Positions 37,561-43,095 of a stretch of DNA of 43,095 nucleotides are shown here, piece after piece. The notes under the pieces were generated by a model. It saw only the letters and a program-made list of their open reading frames with translations. It did not search any database and had not been told where the DNA came from. The stretch comes from Bradyrhizobium pachyrhizi (GTDB lineage Bacteria > Pseudomonadota > Alphaproteobacteria > Rhizobiales > Xanthobacteraceae), in assembly GCF_001189245.1 (NCBI RefSeq), contig NZ_LFIQ01000024.1, positions 129,799 to 172,893 of the forward strand. Reading direction: 5' to 3'. Numbering within the stretch: the stretch's first letter is position 1; every line of letters starts with the position of its first letter. The translations under genes and the position numbers were made by a program.

Positions 37561-37947
37561 ATGTCGGCCGTGACCCGCCTGACCTATCTTCGCATCGCGC
37601 TCGTCGTGGTCGGTCTGATCGCGATTTTCGCCGTCTATCCGCTGTTCCAGCTCTGGCCGTCCGGCTGGTCCTGGGGCCACGGCCATTCGCATTACCCGAT
37701 GATGATCGTCGGCATCTATGCGACGCTCGGCGTATTCCTGCTGCTCGCCGCGCGGGATCCGCTGCAGCACCGCAGCCTGATCTGGTTCACGGTGTGGTCG
37801 AGCGTCGTGCATGGCGGCATCATGGCCGTGCAGGCGGTCAGTGACGAGGCCGAGCGCGGTCACCTGCTGGGCGACGTCCCGGCGCTGTTGCTGATCGCGC
37901 TGGTGCTGGCCTGGCTGATGCCGAAGCCGGCCGTGGCGGCTGCCTAA
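37561..37947 (+). CDS. Four-span membrane protein (DUF6632-like)
   Basis: A 128-residue inner membrane protein with four hydrophobic segments: about 10-30 (LRIALVVVGLIAIFAVYPLF), 46-62 (MMIVGIYATLGVFLLLAA), 73-90 (LIWFTVWSSVVHGGIMAV) and 103-120. Conserved-looking motifs HSHYPMMIVGIYATLGVFLLLAARDP and RSLIWFTVWSSVVHG..MAVQA fit the DUF6632 pattern as I remember it. Function unknown. ATG at 37561 follows GAGGAGAGACC. It is a single gene; the 231-bp upstream gap (37330-37560) shows nothing else I can support. Confidence 0.72.
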   Translation: MSAVTRLTYLRIALVVVGLIAIFAVYPLFQLWPSGWSWGHGHSHYPMMIVGIYATLGVFLLLAARDPLQHRSLIWFTVWSSVVHGGIMAVQAVSDEAERGHLLGDVPALLLIALVLAWLMPKPAVAAA

Positions 37948-37964
37948 GCACAGGCATCACGTCC

Positions 37965-38060
37965 CGTCATCCTAGGAGGCGCGTAGCGCTGTCTCGAGGG
38001 ATCGACGGCCACCGGCCGGGCCGTGCATCCTTCGAGGCTTGCTGCGCCGCCGGGATGACG
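37965..38060. repeat. Palindromic repeat, 'CGTCATCC...GGGATGACG' type
   Basis: CCGTCATCCTAGGAGGCGCGTAGCG at the left and CGCCGCCGGGATGACG at the right, with CTCGAGGGATCGACGGCC / GGCCGTGCATCCTTCGAGG inner arms. Related to part of 27101-27305. It lies between the convergent membrane protein and pobA genes. Confidence 0.7.
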
Positions 38061-38077
38061 AAGCCGGCAGTCGGTGA

Positions 38078-39337
<1,260 letters not shown>

Positions 39338-39436
39338 ACGGATTTGCGCGCGACGCACGTTCGCCGCAGCGCAAGATGCGGCGGCGTGGGACCGGGGCGG
39401 AGGGTGCGACGAGGCGTCCGCCCGGCGGATTTCGTC

Positions 39437-39468
39437 TTGAATATCCGTCTGAATTAGATAACATGTTA
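39437..39468 (+). promoter_or_regulatory. TRAP operon promoter with palindrome over the -10
   Basis: TTGAAT (39437-39442), a 16-bp spacer, then TAACAT (39459-39464). The -10 is part of the perfect palindrome TAACATGTTA (39459-39468), so a repressor bound there would block transcription. It lies about 50 bp before dctP. The rest of the 268-bp gap between pobA and dctP holds no other feature I can support. Confidence 0.55.
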
Positions 39469-39515
39469 AGTAATGAGGCCGGGCACCAAGCTCGCCCTGG
39501 AGAGGAGGAGACGTG

Positions 39516-40538
39516 ATGAGGAAAACAGTGTTGGCGGTGTTGATGGCCGCCGCCATCGTGCCGGCTGCGCGACCTGCTGTCGCGCAGGACAAGACCGTCA
39601 ATCTCAAGGTGTCGCTATGGGTGCCGCCGGCGCATCCGCTGGTGCCGGCGACCCAGGCCTGGGCCGCCGACATCGAGAAGGCATCGGGCGGCACCATCAA
39701 GGTCACCGTGTTTCCGTCCGAGCAGCTCGGCAAGGCGTTCGACCATTACGACATGGCGCGCGACGGCATCGCCGACGTCACCTATGTCAATCCCGGCTAT
39801 CAGCCCGGCCGTTTCCCGATCGCGGCCGCGGGCCAGCTTCCGTTCACCTTCTCCGACGGCAAGAAGGGCACGCTGGCGCTGAACGAGTGGTACCACAAAT
39901 ATGCGCCGACCGAGATGAAGGACACCAAGCTGTGCTTCGCCTTCATCCACGATCCGGGTGCGCTGCACGGCAAGAAGAAGATCGTGCTGCCGAGCGACCT
40001 CTCCGGCGTCAAGGTGCGGCCCGCGCAGAGCACCATCGGCGAGATGGTGAAGATGTTCGGCGGCACCAATGTGCAGGCCTCCGCGCCGGAATCGCGCGAT
40101 GCGATCGAGCGCGGTGTGGCCGACGAAATCACCTTCCCCTGGGGCTCGATCTTCCTGTTCGGCATCGACAAGGTGGTGAAGTACCACATGGACGTGCCGC
40201 TCTATTCGACGGTGTTCACCTACAACATGAACCTCGCCAAATATAATTCGATGTCGGCTGCCCAGAAGAAGGTGATCGACGACCACTGCACGCCGGAATG
40301 GGCCTCCAAGGTCACCGACCCCTGGACCGATTTCGAAGCCAATGGCCGCACCAAGATGAAGGCGCTGGAAGGCCACGAGGTCTATCCGCTGACTTCGGAT
40401 CAGCTCGCCGAGTGGAAGAAGGCGGTCAAGCCGCTGCGCGATAGCTGGGCCGAGGCGGTGAAAAGGGCCGGCGGCGATGCGGCAAAGATCGGCGCCGATC
40501 TGGAGGCCACGCTGAAGAAGTTCGAGGCGGGGATCTAA
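39516..40538 (+). CDS. TRAP transporter solute-binding protein (DctP type)
   Basis: A 340-residue periplasmic binding protein of a TRAP transporter. A signal peptide (RKTVLAVLMAAAIVPAARPAVAQ) with cleavage after VAQ is visible. The mature part shows LKVSLWVPPAHPLVPATQAWAADIEKASGGTIKVTVFPSEQLGKAFDHYDMARDGIADVTYVNPGY and the conserved substrate-carboxylate Arg region LSGVKVRPAQSTIGEMVKMFGG. TRAP systems import organic acids with Na+. ATG at 39516 follows GGAGGAGACGTG; a GTG just before is an alternative. It is followed by a palindromic repeat and the two permease genes; divergent from pobA, so an aromatic acid substrate is suggested. Confidence 0.92.
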   Translation: MRKTVLAVLMAAAIVPAARPAVAQDKTVNLKVSLWVPPAHPLVPATQAWAADIEKASGGTIKVTVFPSEQLGKAFDHYDMARDGIADVTYVNPGYQPGRFPIAAAGQLPFTFSDGKKGTLALNEWYHKYAPTEMKDTKLCFAFIHDPGALHGKKKIVLPSDLSGVKVRPAQSTIGEMVKMFGGTNVQASAPESRDAIERGVADEITFPWGSIFLFGIDKVVKYHMDVPLYSTVFTYNMNLAKYNSMSAAQKKVIDDHCTPEWASKVTDPWTDFEANGRTKMKALEGHEVYPLTSDQLAEWKKAVKPLRDSWAEAVKRAGGDAAKIGADLEATLKKFEAGI

Positions 40539-40562
40539 GGCGCTGCCGAGGCAAATGAGGTC

Positions 40563-40652
40563 GTCGTGCCCGGGCTTGTCCCGGGCATCCACGCCTTACT
40601 GCTGAACGGTAACGAAGACGTGGATGGCCGGGACAAGCCCGGCCATGACGCG
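40563..40652. repeat. Palindromic repeat between dctP and dctQ
   Basis: GTCGTGCCCGGGCTTGTCCC...ATCCACG at the left pairs with CGTGGATGGCCGGGACAAGC...CATGACG at the right. It sits in the TRAP operon after the binding-protein gene, where such hairpins stabilise the upstream mRNA and lower expression of the permease genes. Confidence 0.82.
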
Positions 40653-40669
40653 GGGTGGGATCTCGAAGC

Positions 40670-41236
40670 ATGGCTGCCAATTCCGAAGTCTCCCAAGACG
40701 GCGTCATCACCGGCCCACCCGAGCCGGCGCGCAAGAATTTCATGGATCGCTTCATCGATTCGATCGAATGGGTCGCGGCCTTCTTCGTCGGCGTCGTCGC
40801 GCTTAATACCTTCACCGCGGTGTTCATGCGAAAATTCTTCGCGGTGACGATCCCCGACTACTACAATTTCGGCCAGTTCCTGCTCGGCATCCTGATTTTC
40901 TGGGGCATTGCGGCGACGAGCTATCGCGGCACCCACATCACCGTGGATCTGGTCTGGGCCAACGCCTCGCCGCGCTACCAGCGCTGGATCGACATCTTCG
41001 CGACGCTGGTGCTGCTGTTCGTGGTGAGCGTGCAGACCTACACGCTGGTCGACAAGGTGATCGACACCAGGAACAGCCATATCGTCACCATGGATCTCGG
41101 CGTGCCGGTCTGGCCGTTCTTCCTGGTGTCGTGGATCGGCGACGTCTCCGCGGTGCTGCTGATCGCGATCCGCACCTACCGCCTGATCTTCCATCCGGAA
41201 GATATCCATGATGCCAAGATCAAGACCGCGGAGTAG
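40670..41236 (+). CDS. TRAP transporter small permease (DctQ type)
   Basis: A 188-residue membrane protein of the TRAP small permease family with four spans: about 38-55, 65-85, 98-120 and 148-168. Motifs: FIDSIEWVAAFFVGVVALNTFTAVFMRKFFAVTIPDYYNFGQFLLGILIFWGIAATSYRGTHITVDLVWAN, typical of DctQ. The start is ATG at 40670; an in-frame start 15 bases earlier lies closer to the repeat. It is 6 bp before dctM, forming one operon with the large permease. Confidence 0.92.
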   Translation: MAANSEVSQDGVITGPPEPARKNFMDRFIDSIEWVAAFFVGVVALNTFTAVFMRKFFAVTIPDYYNFGQFLLGILIFWGIAATSYRGTHITVDLVWANASPRYQRWIDIFATLVLLFVVSVQTYTLVDKVIDTRNSHIVTMDLGVPVWPFFLVSWIGDVSAVLLIAIRTYRLIFHPEDIHDAKIKTAE

Positions 41237-41242
41237 ACGGCC

Positions 41243-42559
41243 ATGAGTCTCGACCTCAGTCCCGAGACCGTCGCCGTTATCGGCTTTGTCAGCCTGTTCG
41301 TGCTGATGCTGCTCCGTGTCCCCGTCGGCATGGCGATGGGCCTCGTCGGCATCACCGGTTTTGGCTATCTCACCGGCTTCGCGCCGGCGCTCAAGCTGGT
41401 CGGCCAGACCACGATGCGCACGGTGACGGATTATTCCTTCGGCGTGATCCCGATGTTCTTGCTGATGGGCGCCTTCGTGTCGGTCTCGGGCATCAGCCGC
41501 GAGCTGTTCCGCGCCGCCAACACTTTCGTCGGTCATTGGAAGGGCGGGCTCGGCATTGCGACGATCGCAGCCTGCGGCGGCTTCGCCGCGATCTCGGGCT
41601 CGTCGGTCGCGACCGCCGCGACCTTCTCGGCCGTGGCCTATCCCGAGATGCGCCGCTTCGGCTATCCGCAATCATTCGCCGCGGGCGTGATCGCGGTCGG
41701 CGGCACGCTCGGAGCGATGCTGCCGCCGTCCACCGTGCTCGCGGTCTACGGCATCATCACCCAGCAGGACATCGGCAAGCTGTTCATCGCGGGCGTGGTG
41801 CCGGGCCTGCTCGCGATCCTGATGCACATGATCACGATCGGCATCATCGGCGTGACGCGGCCCGGCTTCCTGCCGGCGGGAAAGAAGGCGTCGTGGCACG
41901 AGCGCTTCGTCGCGCTACGTGACGTCTGGTCGCCGCTGCTGCTGTTCCTGTTCGTGATCGGCGGGCTCTATGGCGGCTTCTTTGTCCCGACCGAAGCCGG
42001 CGCGGTTGGCGCGGTGGGCGCCTTCATCATCGGTATCCTGCGCGGCAAGCTGACCAGGGAAGGCATCCTGCAATCGCTGCTGCAGGCGACGCGCACCGCC
42101 GCCGCCGTGTTCACGGTGTTGATCGGCGCGCTCTGCTTCGGCTATTTCCTCACCATCACCCAGACGCCGCAGCACGTCACCGAATTCCTCACCGGGCTCG
42201 GCATCGGCCCCTATGGCGTGCTGGCGCTGATCCTCCTGATGTATCTGGTGCTCGGCTGCCTGATGGACGCGATGGCGATGGTGATCCTCACCGTGCCGAT
42301 CGTGTTTCCGGTAGTGACCGCGCTCGGCTTCGATCCGATCTGGTTCGGCATCATCATCGTCATGACGGTTGAGCTCGGCCTGATCCATCCTCCGGTCGGC
42401 ATGAACGTGTTCGTGATCAAGAGCGTGATCAAGGACGTCAACATGTCGACGATCTTTGTCGGCGTGCTGCCGTTCGTCATCACCGACCTGATCCGGCTGG
42501 TGATCCTGATCCTGTTCCCTCTGCTCGCGACCTGGCTGCCGCAGCGCATGATTGGTTAG
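41243..42559 (+). CDS. TRAP transporter large permease (DctM type)
   Basis: A 438-residue permease with about 12 hydrophobic segments, the ion-coupled channel subunit of the TRAP transporter. Seen: GFVSLFVLMLLRVPVGMAMGLVG, FGVIPMFLLMGAFVSVSGIS, CGGFAAISGSSVATAATFSAVAYPEMRRFGY, GTLGAMLPPSTVLAVYGIITQQDIGKLFIAGVVPGLL, FVPTEAGAVGAVGAFIIGILRG and PPVGMNVFVIKSV, all typical of DctM. It starts 6 bp after dctQ and is followed 4 bp later by the DUF3237 gene. Together with dctP and dctQ it should import an organic acid, plausibly an aromatic one in view of pobA. Confidence 0.93.
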   Translation: MSLDLSPETVAVIGFVSLFVLMLLRVPVGMAMGLVGITGFGYLTGFAPALKLVGQTTMRTVTDYSFGVIPMFLLMGAFVSVSGISRELFRAANTFVGHWKGGLGIATIAACGGFAAISGSSVATAATFSAVAYPEMRRFGYPQSFAAGVIAVGGTLGAMLPPSTVLAVYGIITQQDIGKLFIAGVVPGLLAILMHMITIGIIGVTRPGFLPAGKKASWHERFVALRDVWSPLLLFLFVIGGLYGGFFVPTEAGAVGAVGAFIIGILRGKLTREGILQSLLQATRTAAAVFTVLIGALCFGYFLTITQTPQHVTEFLTGLGIGPYGVLALILLMYLVLGCLMDAMAMVILTVPIVFPVVTALGFDPIWFGIIIVMTVELGLIHPPVGMNVFVIKSVIKDVNMSTIFVGVLPFVITDLIRLVILILFPLLATWLPQRMIG

Positions 42560-42563
42560 GCCC

Positions 42564-43025
42564 ATGAATCCCGAGCTTGAGACCAGATACGTCTTCACCA
42601 TTACCGCCCGGATCGCCGAGGTGACGTCCGCCGGCGACATCGGCACCGGCGTCCGCCGCATCATTCCGATCATCGGCGGCGAGGTGAGGGGCGAGAAGGT
42701 CAACGGCAAGGTGCTGGCGTTCGGTGCCGACTTCCAGATCATCCGGCCCGATGAGCTGATCGAGCTAGAGGCGAAATACGCCTTCGAGACCGACGACGGC
42801 GCCGTCGTCTATGTCGAGAACAAGGGCATCCGCTTCGGGCCGTTCGAACTGCTGCAGAAGCTGAAGCGCGGCGAGGCCGTCGATCCGAAGCTGATCTATT
42901 TCCGCACCGTGCCGAAATTCGAAACCGGCGCCGAAAACTACCGCTGGCTGATGCAGCACATCTTCATCGGCTCCGCCGCCCGCCACGCCGACCGCGTCGT
43001 GATCGACGTGCATCAGGTGCTTTAG
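42564..43025 (+). CDS. DUF3237 domain protein
   Basis: A 153-residue soluble protein of the DUF3237 family: LETRYVFTITARIAEVTSAGDIGTGVRRIIPIIGGEVRGEKVNGKVLAFGADFQIIRPDELIELEAKYAFETDDGAVVYVENKGIRFGP, ending with YFRTVPKFETGAENYRWLMQHIFIGSAARHADRVVIDVHQVL. This is the standard pattern of the family, a small beta-barrel often found next to aromatic catabolism genes. It is 4 bp from the dctM stop, so co-translated with the TRAP operon, and its function may concern the imported compound. The biochemical role is unknown. Confidence 0.87.
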   Translation: MNPELETRYVFTITARIAEVTSAGDIGTGVRRIIPIIGGEVRGEKVNGKVLAFGADFQIIRPDELIELEAKYAFETDDGAVVYVENKGIRFGPFELLQKLKRGEAVDPKLIYFRTVPKFETGAENYRWLMQHIFIGSAARHADRVVIDVHQVL

Positions 43026-43071
43026 TTTCGCACACTTGCAGTCTCACCTGCCGCGATCCGCCCCAACATTC

Positions 43072-43095
43072 GGTGTCGTCCCTGCGAAAGCAGGG
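43072..43095. repeat. Half copy of the GTCCCGG-family repeat, cut by the window edge
   Basis: GTGTCGTCCCTGC-gaaa-GCAGGG: the first half of a repeat of the 2869-2993 type begins after the DUF3237 gene and is cut off by the end of the window. Confidence 0.65.

Noticed and set aside
40535..41671. 378-codon minus-strand open frame over dctQ and dctM
   Set aside because: Antisense shadow of the TRAP permease genes; rich in His, Asp, Arg and Glu as expected from reading membrane genes backwards.

Overview
The window looks like chromosomal DNA of an alphaproteobacterium of the order Rhizobiales, most probably Bradyrhizobium or a close relative. The signs are high GC content, a membrane-bound ferritin/VIT1 iron exporter behind an Irr-type iron control element, a potassium channel very like Mesorhizobium MlotiK1, several small proteins of a type I associate with Bradyrhizobium, and many palindromic intergenic repeats typical of that genus. 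I see no rRNA, tRNA, insertion sequence, phage or CRISPR. The genus call is inference from protein character, not a database match.

Left part (16-11131): an AidB-like acyl-CoA dehydrogenase, a zinc alcohol dehydrogenase, a SnoaL-like protein, an amidase, the iron exporter MbfA with its promoter and Irr site, an epoxide-hydrolase-type alpha/beta hydrolase, a secreted hypothetical protein, an acyl-CoA ligase and a thiolase.

Catabolic cluster (9959-20859): a TetR regulator lies divergent to the thiolase and leads a co-directional run of SDR dehydrogenase, crotonase-fold enzyme, feruloyl-CoA-synthase-like ligase, three acyl-CoA dehydrogenases (two of them tandem paralogues), a nitroreductase and a small hypothetical protein. 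With the thiolase and ligase opposite, this is a full activation plus beta-oxidation set for an unknown, probably aromatic or branched, acid. Each of the three dehydrogenase genes is preceded by a copy of the same ~90-bp palindromic repeat.

Middle (20856-33219): a WYL regulator divergent from a glutathione S-transferase across a perfect palindrome; a DUF6157-like protein; a crotonase translationally coupled to a cyclic-nucleotide-gated K+ channel; a membrane protein with a cyclic-nucleotide-binding domain coupled to an orphan indolepyruvate-oxidoreductase-type C-terminal domain; a set of small genes; a PRC-barrel protein and a Crp/Fnr regulator; an unusual two-membrane-span TAXI solute-binding protein; and DUF3307 and other small genes.

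Right part (32884-43095): a second WYL regulator with two near-identical operator palindromes in front of a small gene and a FAX-like glutathione S-transferase; an FMN-type (PPOX) protein divergent from a LysR regulator; a PaaI-type thioesterase; and a 4-hydroxybenzoate 3-monooxygenase (pobA) divergent from a TRAP transporter operon (dctP-dctQ-dctM plus a DUF3237 protein), which together suggest aromatic acid uptake and hydroxylation.
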